Shown in pieces: positions 1-11,636 of a DNA stretch of 14,592 bases. Both the position numbers and the translations under genes were made by a program. The DNA is from Pleurotus djamor. Taxonomy: Eukaryota; Basidiomycota; Agaricomycetes; Agaricales; Pleurotaceae. The DNA is taken from NCBI GenBank assembly GCA_029747585.1, contig JAPEVF010001063.1:1-14592 (forward strand), written 5' to 3'. How positions within the stretch are numbered: position 1 is the stretch's first letter; every line of letters begins with the position of its first letter. Under the pieces are notes generated by a model, which saw only the letters and a program-made list of their open reading frames with translations, was not told where the DNA came from and ran no database searches.

Positions 1-103
1 CATGCCTGCGAAACAAGATGCGGCGGCGGCAAAGGCAGACCTTGCAAGACGAGAAGAAGAGCTAGCGCAACTAAAACAGAAACACAACATAGGCGACGAC
101 TGA
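1..103 (+). CDS. C-terminal end of an unidentified gene (partial, enters from left)
   Basis: An open frame runs from the left edge to a TGA at 101-103. From the ATG at 2-4 it gives 33 residues rich in Ala, Lys, Glu and Gln, ending in an acidic Gly-Asp-Asp tail. The stretch containing RREEELAQLKQK has the heptad-like pattern of a coiled coil or charged helix. I read it as the last exon of a gene lying mostly outside the window; a free-standing 33-residue ORF is the alternative. The function cannot be told from this tail. The frame is clean and compositionally biased, unlike the noise ORFs that follow. Confidence 0.4.
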   Translation, partial: MPAKQDAAAAKADLARREEELAQLKQKHNIGDD

Positions 104-2604
104 GTCCAGGTTTTATCGCTTATTTGTTACCTACGGTCCTGCTTACTCATGTATCACATAGTCGTTCTTCATCGTATAATACACTGTTGCCTCACCTGAA
201 GTTAAGTGAAAAGGATGCTACCTTGCAGCTCGGGAAGAGGATGGCTGCTTCGCTTCACATTGTGGGCATAGTTTGTCTATATGGGGCGCTGAACGGGCGA
301 TTAAAGGGCTGGTCATTGGAATGAGTGCCACCCACAATACTGTTGTGGGAACTGTCGGCTTCATATGTTGTCAACCGCCGTTCGCGTAGTCCCGAGAAAC
401 GCTTACTATTGCCAACAACTCCTTATGCATTCAGGACCTTGACAATCTGCTGGATGATTTGGGCTGAACCGGCAGTTGACGAGGTTGCACACGATCTGTG
501 CACCGGCGTGTTATTCGCTGCCAGTGTGTAGGGGCCACCGACTTACGTCTTGGTCCGGCTGCAAGCGAACCCCTTCAATCGCCAACATCCATGATAGTGA
601 GTAATTTTGCTCACCTGAGTAACACCATGCCCGCATCTAATATCCGTTTATTCCTTCGTCTTGTCATGAGTGCTTGAACGGCGTACCTTTTGTAAATATT
701 CCGTACTCTGTCGAAGACGGTTAACGTCGGCCTGAACCCAAGGCACTCGGGAATAGTCACTTACTGTCTTAGATAACACATCTCCGACACAGAGGCTGGT
801 GCAATGCGTTCCTTCATTTGGTGTTGATTCGTCCTCTTTATAGGGTCTACTGCAATCAATGCTGTTTTAATCGGTGACCTGTGGAACAAATTCCGAAGTT
901 GATTACGAACGGGATCCCAGCGGTTATCGTCTGGTTTTGCATGTTTGAGTCCACATGTGGTGCGCCGTCCCATGTCTTGGTTTTGATGAATCGGAGAGGC
1001 TAGAACTTACCTTGGATGGCAAGCACGGAAGCAAAGGGTGGCCACCGCTTCGACCCACCCTCAAGACATCCTTGCCTCAAGGTACAGAAAACCATCGCCG
1101 TCGACGCTGCCCGTCCACTCACACGTCTCGACGTGTGAAACCCTCGCGAAGAGGATGTCCCGGTTTTTGCCAATGCTATTCGGGGATTCTTACTTTCTCT
1201 TCGTTAATGAAAACCTCCGGAGCCTCCGTGTAACGGAAGGATTTTGTAGTCACAAGCCGAATCCCTCGATGGAGAGAACCGTCATCGTAGCCGATTACGA
1301 CACGCCTTCCTGGTGGAATTGGACGGAAGGCAATATCGCCATCACAGATCAGACATCGTGGACATCTTCACACCAATGATTCAAGCCCCAAAATTCCCGT
1401 TGTGGAATATTCTACCCGATGTTTATGGTGCTCACAAGGTTTGCCTCCGACTCACTTGTTTTGTCGTAACTTTAATCCTTAAACGAGAACTTAACTCGAC
1501 GATTTAAACTGTCCGCATTCTAGGTTTATTTAAAGTATTGACTGGCTGATTGTGCCAGCATTTTGCTCTACTTCGGCGAGACTCGACGCAACAGGTCCCT
1601 TCTCCGTCAAAACTTCCATGCGCGATGACTTCGGGGGAATCCTAGGCCTCTGGTGCGTTCTCATGTGTCTGCTCAAGCAGGTTCACCCGTGTTTGAGCTG
1701 CCCACATATAGCCAGGACTCTGCCCTTACCGAAGCTGTGGTAAAAGCCTACACTAGCATACTGCCGATCAGCTTCCACCCAATGGTGTTCGGTGACGGCC
1801 ATCGCACTGCTCCCTCTTCGTGAGCGGGGTATTCCTACGTGCGCTATGACCCTTTATCCCAATTGCCTCCATCAATGAATAGGATGGTTGAGGGCTTGGT
1901 CGAAGACGCGATATCACTTCCAATTGGAGATGTTCATAACATATGACGGAAAGCAACAGCACCCGTAGGAAACTGACCGTTAAAAAAAACAAGGAAGTTG
2001 GTGCTTAGTTACCACATATACGCACCGAGGTGTGTGGTCACTGTTGGGTTCTCATTCTCTTCAATTTCGACACTCACATGTACGTCGTGGCCCTGTCAGA
2101 TAGGTACTTAATAGATATTCTTCGGTCCTTTAGTTTATTCTCTCGCAATGTGACCATGTCTTGTGGCACAATACTGATGCGCCCAGTCAGAATCCCAGCC
2201 ATTCGGGGGAAAGAAGAGCCAATTATCTAGCCAATCCCGCAGGCCTGCAACTGTGGCTTGTGGTCTTTGCCTTGCTCAACATATCGGGATGACCCGGCGA
2301 CGAACCAGACGGTCAATACTCGGCTACCTCTCATATCAAGGAAACTCTGTCGGTCGTTGTTAACGTTCATCTGTTACTGGGTCGGTCACAATACCGACCA
2401 ATGATGGGCCCTTTATTTAGAATAATATACGGTACATGATAGATCCACCGCGGTTCATCGCCTCGCTAGGGTCTCCAGCTTATGCAGTCAAATGATAGTG
2501 ACATAGGTAGTAGAGAGGACAAGTACAGAGACTGCATGCGAGAAGACCTCCTGGGAAGTTTTGGAAGGAAACGACAGTCCCTGAATCGTACATAGGTGGA
2601 AGCA
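104..2604. other. Gene-poor stretch, no supported gene
   Basis: About 2.5 kb holding only short ORFs (under about 115 codons) with no family likeness I can defend, no tRNA boxes and no long repeat seen. The right end should contain the 3' UTR of the eIF4A3 gene, which stops at 2605. A 7-bp perfect hairpin lies at 2380-2386/2393-2399 with a 6-nt loop. Around 1260-1380 two adjacent frames faintly resemble the C-terminal tail of a Ty3/Gypsy integrase; this is listed as a weak finding, not a gene. Confidence 0.5.
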
Positions 2605-4227
<1,623 letters not shown>

Positions 4228-4331
4228 TTTGGTCGTCGAAGTTGAAAGTAGGACTGTGGGTGTCGGAGTTGAAAAGGAAACTCGTCCAGGGAACAGTCAA
4301 CAAGCGCCCGACCGCGCCTCCAACCCCAACG
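4228..4331. promoter_or_regulatory. Shared divergent promoter region of FAL1 and SF3A3 genes
   Basis: Only 104 bp separate the start codons of the two divergently transcribed genes, so both 5' UTRs and at least part of both core promoters must lie here or inside the genes. No TATA box is visible. An ATG at 4242 is in frame with the SF3A3 start and would add 30 residues; the family's N-terminus begins at the ATG at 4332, so I treat the upstream one as probably untranslated. The regulatory role is inferred from position only. Confidence 0.55.
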
Positions 4332-6191
4332 ATGGACTCCGTAATCGAAGTACAGCGACAAACTCACGAAGAAATTGAACGCCTCGAACGCGCACTTTTT
4401 ACCCTCCTTTCACGAAATCCACCAACACACGAATCAAGGCTGCAAAATGAGCACAAGGCTTCCCAAGTTCTTAACCGCATCACGTCGAGGACAGTCGCGC
4501 TGAACGGTCTTTACGAGGACGAGGCATCTCGCAAGGAGGAGATTGAAGCTCTTTCGACACAGTCTCAGCAGAACGACCTCTCGGAATTTTACTCCCGGTT
4601 GGTGAAAATACAGGAGCACTACAACAAGTACCCTGATCCAGTGCCAGACGGGTTTGGCCTCGAAATTGAGGCTTTCCTCTATGAACCAGATCCAGCCGAC
4701 GAGGAGGAGTTGGAGGCTGAAGACCGTGCGCTCTTTCTTAGCAGTGCTATTAGCTCTCTGACGTTTCTACAGCGGTCTCACTACTATTCTCTGGCGAAGA
4801 GGCATACGGGAAGTACTTGGATTTGTACGCCAACCACACCGCGTACTGTAACCTCAAGAATCTGGGGAAGCGGCCAGGCTACCTACAATATCTTGATCTG
4901 CTTATGACAGCCCAGGACTCTCCAGTACATCAGGAGTTAAGCGTCGAAACACGAGCAACGAAAGACTACGAAACGTGAGTGACATGGGTTGTGCTCGTCT
5001 GTCTTCACCGGTTTACCAATGCGCAAATAGGTATATTAAAAACCTCCATGCATACTTGTCGTCAGTATCCAAGCGTATGCAACCTCTGGTCGACACTGAA
5101 AGTCAAGAACGGGCAAGCGAGGAGGAATTTAGCAACAAGTGGGATGCAGGGGAAATAGAAGGATGGATAGTTGGCGCTAACACCACAAACGACGGAGAGG
5201 CTCCAGGGATATGGTGCTCTGCATGTACGTTACTTGTGTCTATGTCTATCCAGTGTGTCCATAACCATATACCTAGGTCAAAAGAACTACTCAAAGCAAA
5301 CTGTCTACGATGCCCACCTCACGTCCAAAAAACACATAAAGGCCACAGCCAAGATGGCCAGCTCTGGTGAACCTGCTTCAAACCCGAATGGTAACGGTGC
5401 TGTACATACACCTACCAATGCCTCCACACAGAAGAACAAACTACGGACTTCTGCCTACCATACACATATGGTCACCTCCATCCTGAGAACCCTCATTGGT
5501 GTTCTCAACGACACAAAGTCGAACGTCGAACGGCGATTCTCCCTTACGGCTCGCGAAAGAGAGCAAGAGCTACTCGAACAAGCCAAACCATCGGCACCAC
5601 CGCCTGCCGCTGCCGCTGATGGTGCACCCGAAGAAGAGGAAGAGGAGAGGATTTACAACCCTCTGAAGCTACCGTTAGGTTGGGATGGGAAACCTATACC
5701 TTACTGGCTCTACAAATTGCATGGTCTGGGCGTGGAGTACCGCTGTGAGATATGTTCGGATCATGTGTACATGGGAAGGTGAGCTTTCCCCCGTCCTTCG
5801 AAGGAATGACTGATGTCTGAGTCGTACTCGAATGTCCAGGAAAAACTTCGATCGTCATTTCCAGGTTCGTTGCAAATGAATCACTGATTCGCAAGGCTCA
5901 CATCTTCGTAGGAATCGCGGCATGCATTTGGTATGCGAGCTTTGGGGTTACCCAATACAAAGCATTTCCATGAAATTACTCGCATCGAGGATGCCCTCGC
6001 ACGTACGTTATAGAAAACGCTAAGTCGCCCAGACCACTGACGTCACGTTCATCACAGTCGCTGAAAAGTTGAAGCAAGAAGGCAGACACGAGATATTCGA
6101 GCAGGAAACCATGGAAGAACTCGAAGACGATGAAGGAAATGTTTACAATAGGAAGACATACGAAGACCTGAAGAAACAAGGGCTCATCTAG
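4332..6191 (+). CDS. SF3A3: Splicing factor 3A subunit 3 (SF3A3/SF3a60, Prp9/Sap61)
   Basis: This is a subunit of the SF3a complex of the U2 snRNP, needed for pre-spliceosome assembly at the branch point in the nucleus. Seven exons, 4332-4725, 4773-4974, 5031-5224, 5277-5778, 5840-5864, 5912-6002 and 6058-6191, join in frame to 513 residues (human SF3A3 has 501). Introns are 47-61 nt. The N-terminal helical region with FYSRL is followed by [18 protein letters not shown] first C2H2 finger uses C261, C264, H278 and H284, its second Cys codon split by an intron. An acidic run EEEEEER precedes the signature [21 protein letters not shown] matrin-type finger follows (C420, C423, H437, H443), and the protein ends [12 protein letters not shown], nearly as in animals. 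Two zinc fingers is the fungal Prp9 arrangement as I recall it. The start at 4332 matches the family's first residues. The gene is divergent from FAL1 and convergent with the phosphatase gene. Confidence 0.96.
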
Positions 6192-6231
6192 TATTATTGC
6201 GGTTAACTGCCACCATCTTCATCCTCTGTAT

Positions 6232-7207
6232 CTATAATGCTACTTGCTCTTCACCCACCGTTTTCTTCCGAGGTGGAGGCGGTGGTGGTTTCTTCGGTGC
6301 TGGCTTCGTGGGGGCGAGTGGTGTTTGTAGTTTCAACGCGTGTGAATACAACTCTTCGTCCGATGATGAAGGTGACTCTGAGATGGGTGAATCGGGGATA
6401 TCGAACGGGTTGGGGGCATGTCGAGAGCGTGATTGTACTTTGCGCAACTCGGCTAGTGGCACAACACCGTGAGGATGATCTGCAATAGCCTGAGTGAGGC
6501 TCATACATGCGCAAAGCCGGTGAACTTACCTGGACTATCCCACCATGCTGCATCGTCGGAGCTAGGGGGTGGCACTGAAATTGAAGAGTTAAGCTATGCC
6601 AGGGTGGTGGATGAGACATCTTACACTCGGTGTAACTCGGCAATGAGAGCTTAGCCAACTTTTCATCGAGTTTCTCCCCTGGTTCCGTAGATGTGACGCT
6701 CTCCAGTAACAATCGGGATAAGGCTGACTTCTTGAGAGTATCGACAACGCGCACGTCACATCGAAAGATCGCATAAACTAATGGCGAGATAGGATCCATA
6801 GCTCCGGATGTGAAATTTACACTTACCAGGTCTATGGTCGGAACCTTTAAGTTCAGCTCGAGAGTAAACGGACAGATCGAGATGACTTCCTCGAAAGAGA
6901 ACGCGGTCTGGGACATGGGTGTCAGATACGGATAACAATGTGCTAGGGCAAGACCTACCTGTCCAAGCTGGTATTCGAGCTTTCTCACTGGTATCATACA
7001 CGTTGGTGCCAAGATCGTAGCGATATGTCGGTGGGAACAACAATGGACCTTCTTCATATCCTTCGAAGGCAGCACCAACGTCCATCACTTGGTGAAGCTG
7101 ATCGACAAAGTTACTTCCCGAGGGAGACAGTAAGCTAGAATGTCACAAACCTGATCAGCCGCAACCAATGCATCGAACTTTTGGTCGAGGTNCCACCTCG
7201 TTGGCCT
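6232..7207 (-). pseudogene. Synaptojanin-like inositol polyphosphate 5-phosphatase, C-terminal part (5'-truncated)
   Basis: This is the C-terminal part of an inositol-polyphosphate 5-phosphatase (IPPc) of the fungal synaptojanin/Inp51-53 group, which removes the 5-phosphate from PI(4,5)P2 at membranes. Exons 7207-7151, 7097-6959, 6907-6827, 6777-6625, 6574-6530 and 6479-6232 join in frame to 240 codons and a stop; introns are 49-53 nt. Family signatures seen are FDALVAADQL, a PTYRYDLGTNVYDTSEKARIP motif (broken here only by length), PAWTDRVLFRGS across an intron, and the catalytic SDHRPV across another. A tail follows with AAWWDSPGDHPHGVVPL, SSSDEELYSHAL and a poly-Pro run. An n at 7192 falls in the Asp codon after Trp. 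The first exon's acceptor (CTGAC branch-like sequence, then TGCAG) is plausible, but I find no upstream exon with the Asn-, Asp- and His-containing N-terminal IPPc motifs or a Sac domain. It is therefore a truncated gene, a pseudogene or an assembly join; the coding frame itself is intact. Confidence 0.8.
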
Positions 7208-7915
7208 CTGCAGCTTCGGTTACAATGTCAGGAGTGAACGCTGACGAGAAGATTCGAGTGGCCGCTGCTCTGTAAATGGTACCCCTACTGTCGATGACTA
7301 CGTCGAGCCGTCTGTCCGCTTCCGTCTCTTCGTCCAATTCCTCGTTCAGCTGACATCCCTCCGCGCTCACGAGGAATGTGACTATTGTGAAAGGAAGGCT
7401 TTTCGTCGCGATGCGGAGGCTAGATGGGGATGGACGATGAGCAATCGTTGTAATGACGGAGTACTGAGAGGAGAAGCGCAAGCAGCCTGGGTAGAGTATG
7501 CTTGACGGCATGCGGTCTTCGACGAGCACGACTTATTGACTACTGCCACCTGGTCCGTATCTCCCCTTGGACTTCTCGAAGATATCATAGACTTTGATAC
7601 AAGCTTCCCTTTTGCTACAATGGACTTGCTCTTTGCTTCGTCGCTATCCGTTGCCCGACATTCCTGACTTTGTCCATACCCTGGTTATTGGATCTACCTT
7701 TTACAGCGATGTGATACAAATGTGATATACGTCCAATGTCGCATTCTGCCGTACATGATACGTGATACGCGGGTACGTAGTTTCAAACTTCGGAGTGGCA
7801 TGTCTGAGTGGTGCCAAAACAACACTAACACCCAACTGTCCCTTGGCAGCGGAAGCGCTGACCTTTATATAGATAAGCTGTAAAGTCATAAAGAATCTCA
7901 CATTTACCGTCCACC
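7208..7915. other. Unassigned stretch upstream of the truncated phosphatase
   Basis: If the phosphatase gene were whole, its N-terminal catalytic half would lie here on the minus strand. Instead there is a minus-strand open frame at about 7529-7200 (acidic stretch with NEELDEETEADRRLD) that I do not recognise and that does not resemble IPPc or Sac domains. It runs out of frame at the phosphatase exon. Further up, about 7588-7382, another minus frame is Ser/Lys rich. The right part (about 7700-7900) looks like the promoter region of the HET gene. No gene is called with confidence. Confidence 0.4.
7864..7871 (+). promoter_or_regulatory. TATA-like box of the HET gene
   Basis: The sequence TTTATATA sits about 45 nt upstream of an ATG at 7916 that has a good context (CCACC before it). 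This is the best core-promoter-like element in the window and supports 7916 rather than 8096 as the translation start of the HET-domain gene. Confidence 0.45.
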
Positions 7916-9621
7916 ATGTCGCTAGATGTGAGTATCTTCACAATTGAGCTCTTCCCGGGAGTTGTCCTCACTTGAGACTTGGCTTCTATGCAAGCCCGAG
8001 CGGTTCTTCAGAACTCAGGTAACCCTTCATCAATCATTGTCTGTATGGCGATGTGACATCTCTAAAATCCATACCCATCACCTGCTCGACTCTAGATGAC
8101 CCTAGCCAGTGCATTCATTGATAATGCTGTAGCCGAGCGATGCTCTGTGCTCCCAGTTCGGCTGTATCACACTTCCACTGATTGCTTTATGAGCCGAAGG
8201 GGGATCTCCAAAGTCGTAAAAAGCTCCGTCATTGAGCGGTTCAACAATGTTACAAGGCCGACATTTAAACGGTTTGGAGGGGATGAATACGATGAGATCA
8301 AGCAGCTAGTGCTTGCATGCACTAAATTTGCTATCCTCTCACATACCTGGGGAGACGATGAACCAAGCTACCAAGGCGTCTGTAACGGACGCGAAGATCT
8401 GAGGAAAATTCCAAAGTTCGTTGGATTTAGCAGAGCCGCAGCAGACTTCGGATGCCAGTATTTATGGCTCGATACAGTATGCATTGACAAATCAAGCAGT
8501 AGCGAAGTCGACGAATCCATTCGCTCAATGTTTGCGTGGTACCGGCTCGCCCATGTCTGCATTGTTTACGTGGATTGTCAGGACAAATCCGACTTCTTCG
8601 ATGCCCGTTGGCTCCAGCGCGGGTGGACCCTACAAGAGCTCCTCGCTCCGAAAAGAATAGCCTTCTTCGGGCGACGTTGGGCAAGGCTTTTCCCTCCAAG
8701 AGCAGGGGCCCAAACCTCTATACCTGGCCAACCAGGAAGCTACGACGTGGTGCGAAGATTCGACCCACAAGGACATGGACGCAATGCCCCAGAGATAGAC
8801 GTTGAAATATACGACAATGAGGCTTCATTTGTCACACCAGAATTGGCACGCTTGGGTATGTGATTGCCACACGGAAGTAGTAGACTGACCAATGACGAAA
8901 TCTAGACATTGCTGGGGAAGACCTAGCCGCGTATACACCTTCCCCAAGGAATGCTAGGACAATGTTCAAATACATGTGCAACCGCAGGACCACAGTCCCC
9001 GAAGATGCAGCTTACTGTCTACTAGGACTGCTTGGAATAGTAATACCTGTTGCATACGGCGAAGGAAAAGAACACGCTCTCTACAGGCTACAAGTAGCTT
9101 GCCTGGAGAGGACCAACGAGCGCAATTTACTTCACTGGGACTCTGCTGAGACTCAACCGTCAAAATATAACTCAATTCTTCCAAAGAACCCTTTCACAAA
9201 CCCGCCAAGCACCAGCTTTCATGCTGTACTTTTCAGAGATCCCACTCCAGTTGTTGCGCTAACAGCTCCAAGGCTTTGGAACCTTTCCTCAGACAGTGAC
9301 GGTAATGACGACGATCAAATTTCCTTCAGCTTCACCAATGCTGGCCTTCATATCGCCGTCATCCTGCATGATCTTGATGAAAACGGAGTGATCGCAGGCA
9401 AGAAAGTCCTCCCCATGCCGTCCGACAGCAATGTCTCGCTGTGTAAGCTTGCTGTCATAGGAACCTATCCATCAGTCTACGGAAAGCGAGTCTTTGCGAT
9501 TGTTCTTGAGAGGGTGCCCAATTCCCGACAATATCGTCGGGTCATTTCCATCAAGGACTATAACTTACCCCCAACTGAGGTACTCCTCAGCCGCGCCCCC
9601 CAAGCAATTTATATCATTTAA
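7916..9621 (+). CDS. HET-domain protein (heterokaryon incompatibility family)
   Basis: This is a HET-domain protein. The family mediates fungal non-self recognition and cell death in some species; most members are uncharacterised. The sure part is exons 8096-8855 and 8906-9621, joined by a 50-nt intron (GTATGT...TCTAG). It carries the HET blocks FAILSHTWG (about residues 78-86 counted from 8096), YLWLDTVCID (122-131) and RWLQRGWTLQELLAP (171-185). After the intron come RNARTMFKYMCNRRTT and EDAAYCLLGLLG, then PVAYGEG, as in basidiomycete members. The domain is preceded by about 75 residues with no known motif. The C-terminal part has a Ser/Asp run and no recognisable effector or repeat domain. 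Two small upstream exons (7916-7927 and 7995-8018), with GTGAGT and GTAACC donors, join in frame, giving 503 residues; without them the protein is 491. The gene adjoins the retroelement region. Confidence 0.85.
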
Positions 9622-10221
9622 ATGAAGGTCAGTCAGTCCTTACATTTCCTGTGTCTAGGCAACCTGTCGTAATTTGTCGGAAAAGATACCCAAGTCGTAG
9701 GGTACGAGATATATGTGACAGGAAGCGTAAGAATACAGAATGGCACGCGATCGACTGCTTTGATGTAACGAACAAGCGAGCGAGCGCCCATAGCCAGCAC
9801 CGCAGAAAGCACAACGAGCTGAGGACGCTGTCTGAGCTAGTGGCGGCTGACTGGTATGTTAAATGGTCCTCTTCGAGTTCTATCACAACGCAGCCCAGCC
9901 CAGCAACATTTCGACCTGGAGAGAACGGGGGTAGGTCCGGTTAGTCATCAAATTGACTGGGATAAATAATGAAGTGGGACGAACCCCGTCTAACTTGCAA
10001 GCATCTTTGCGGTTACTCCAAGCCATCATTGTATTACGAAGGCTTTCTATACGTTCGACGTCACAGGTGCGAACAAAGATAGTCCCGTCACAGGATCCCT
10101 TCGCAAAGCTATCCTGATTAGTCATGGCCTACGACGGAAGTTGGACTAAGGGGGAGGAGCTCGACATCTAAAGTATGCGGGTGTCGAAGCAGATGTCCGC
10201 TACGTAATGGAGAGCACTCGT
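9622..10221. other. Intergenic stretch, possible minus-strand coding remnant
   Basis: This lies between the HET stop and the proposed end of the Gag-like ORF. On the minus strand, 10125-9883 is open for 80 codons and begins with a short piece (KGSCDGTIFVR, near 10100-10060) that faintly recalls a WD40 blade. There is one such piece only and no repeat periodicity, so no gene is called. It could also be a downstream exon of the minus-strand gene ending at 10222. Confidence 0.3.
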
Positions 10222-10954
10222 CTAAGGGAGTCTACGCGAGATCAAGGTGTCATTAGGGAGTTCAACGAAGAAGTCCGATGTGTACTCACCATCCGAAAGA
10301 GACCCAGCCTCCCGCAGTAGATGCGAGATAAAACGCTCCGACATAGGGTCTATCCTTCAAGTATAGGAAATCGCTTGAGCACCGAATGTTATGTCGACTC
10401 TGGGAGATACAAAAATCAGACTGAGAAGGGAGATCGAAGGTTGGAAAACGAACCTTACATCCTGATGAGTTCCTGTCAGACCGTCCTTCGTTGATTAGTG
10501 ATAGCCNNGGGCATGAAGCCACTGCCTCTGCGGGAGAAATGAAGTGTGGCGGGTGGATTGAGGCGAAGGACGAGAGGGAAGAGATGGAGGAGAGGGAGGG
10601 TGAAGGCAAGGAAGGGGGCGGAGCCCCGGCTGCAGCAGTGGCAACAGCATACTGAGCCAACCCCGCCGAAAGCGTCAAGGCTTGCGTGGAGGAGAGGCCC
10701 GCGCGTGCAAACGCTTCTGTCATGGCTACAACGATGTGAGTCACAGTGTCAGAAGTAGTTTCGCAGGGGCGAGAAAACATACCCTCGAGGCCGGCATCAC
10801 GCCTGCTAGAACGCGAAGACGAGGAGCGACGAGTGCTCTCAGAGAGGAGCGAACTACGACGAGTCCCAGCAGAGGACACCGTGATACTGCTGTGGGTGGA
10901 GTTGGCATCGTTGTCGACATTGAGGGACAAGTTGGGGGCTTTTCGGCTGGGCAT
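10222..10954 (-). CDS. Ser-rich hypothetical protein, possible Gag-like ORF
   Basis: I do not recognise this protein. The open frame from 10954 begins with a Ser/Arg-rich segment (RRSSSSRSSRRDAG). It then passes through a good 57-nt intron (10782-10726, GTATGT...TTGTAG) into an Ala-rich helix (MTEAFARAGLSSTQALTLSAG) and a Pro/Ser-rich low-complexity part. A second donor (GTAAGG at 10458) is present. Ending that intron at 10350 lets a third exon run to a TAG at 10222, giving 188 residues; that last exon is tentative. Two n bases at 10507-10508 fall in exon 2. The Ser/Pro-rich, pyrimidine-rich coding strand resembles the YR ORF upstream of it, and position and composition suggest the Gag-type first ORF of a YR retroelement. 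An unrelated host gene is the alternative. Confidence 0.35.
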
Positions 10955-11289
10955 GACTGGGGTGTTGGAGGATTGGGGGCAGCATGTGGGGGTATAAAAG
11001 TGAGGCCTGGCGCTGTCATTGAAGGTGTTCGAAAGGGCAGATCACGCCGAGGTGTGTGATAAGCATGAAGGAAGGGGAAATACGCCAGCCAAAATAGCGA
11101 CGAGCAGAAAAGTCGAGGGCAAAAGGAAGCGAAGGACGCGAAGGACGTCAACTCAAAACAGCTTCGAGGAGTGTTTGTCTGACGCACCCCACGTGGCGAG
11201 ACAAGGTCAGCTGTTCGGCTCCGTTCCGGTCTGGTTTGACAAGATAAGTGATGACAAGGTAACTAGTGGGTAGCACAGAGTAGGAATGT
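10955..11289. other. Spacer between Gag-like ORF and inverted-repeat region
   Basis: Only overlapping short ORFs on both strands. On the minus strand this is the 5' flank of the Gag-like ORF, pyrimidine-rich in places. No TATA box or clear repeat is visible. If the tandem interpretation is right, this would be the leader of the second element copy. Confidence 0.35.
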
Positions 11290-11293
11290 AGGT

Positions 11294-11339
11294 CTTTGAA
11301 CTCAGTTTCCACAGTTCAATGTTTCATCTGAGTTCAAAG
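11294..11339. repeat. 12-bp perfect inverted repeat (hairpin)
   Basis: CTTTGAACTCAG at 11294-11305 is the exact reverse complement of CTGAGTTCAAAG at 11328-11339, with a 22-nt loop. It lies downstream of the tyrosine recombinase stop (11637, minus strand) at the left edge of the structured region, so it could be a terminal or termination element of the retroelement. Confidence 0.75.
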
Positions 11340-11603
11340 TGTGGGGGAGAGCTTTTGGTTTCGGGCGGAAGGCTGGAAAAAGAGGGTCACGTGACCAGGG
11401 GGATTTTGCTCCGAAAGGGGCACGCCAGGAGGTGCAAGGGGCGGAGGAAAATGTCCCCGGGTCGATGAGCCCGAAGAAACCAAAAGTTCTGAGCGCGATT
11501 GAGGACTCTGAATTCCACTGAAGCAGGAATCCAACTCAACCACCCCAGAGCTGAAGCTCACACAAGTCGGATTCCTGATGAAGCTGGAATTCGACCCCCA
11601 CAC
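11339..11603. repeat. Nested inverted repeats downstream of the tyrosine recombinase
   Basis: Several arms nest. GTGTGGGGG (11339-11347) pairs with CCCCCACAC (11595-11603). GCTTTTGGTTTCGGGC (11351-11366) pairs, with a short bulge, with 11469-11486. A weaker imperfect pair joins 11397-11412 with 11443-11458. A perfect 12-bp palindrome GGTCACGTGACC lies at 11385-11396. A separate imperfect hairpin joins 11510-11532 (GAATTCCA...CAGGAATCC) with 11569-11592 (GGATTCCTG...TGGAATTC). The block begins 34 bp beyond the YR stop codon. In DIRS-like elements the ends carry inverted or split repeats used by the recombinase, so this is a candidate terminal region. Confidence 0.65.
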
Positions 11604-11636
11604 AAGAGCGAAGACTGGGAAATTGGGAAAATAGTA

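Noticed and set aside
1038..1379. 113-codon plus-strand ORF
   Set aside because: No recognisable family over its length, no splice support and overlapping ORFs of equal quality in another frame.
2380..2399. 7-bp hairpin as a terminator
   Set aside because: Too short, and a hairpin terminator is not expected for RNA polymerase II genes; expected by chance in 14.6 kb.
6251..7078. 275-codon minus-strand ORF
   Set aside because: It crosses five good introns in frames that differ from the phosphatase exons; family motifs occur only in the spliced model.
7155..7529. 124-codon minus-strand ORF as the missing phosphatase N-terminus
   Set aside because: It has none of the IPPc or Sac motifs and runs out of frame with the first recognised phosphatase exon.
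9883..10125. WD40-like fragment on the minus strand
   Set aside because: Only one short blade-like piece, no repeats and no clean gene model.
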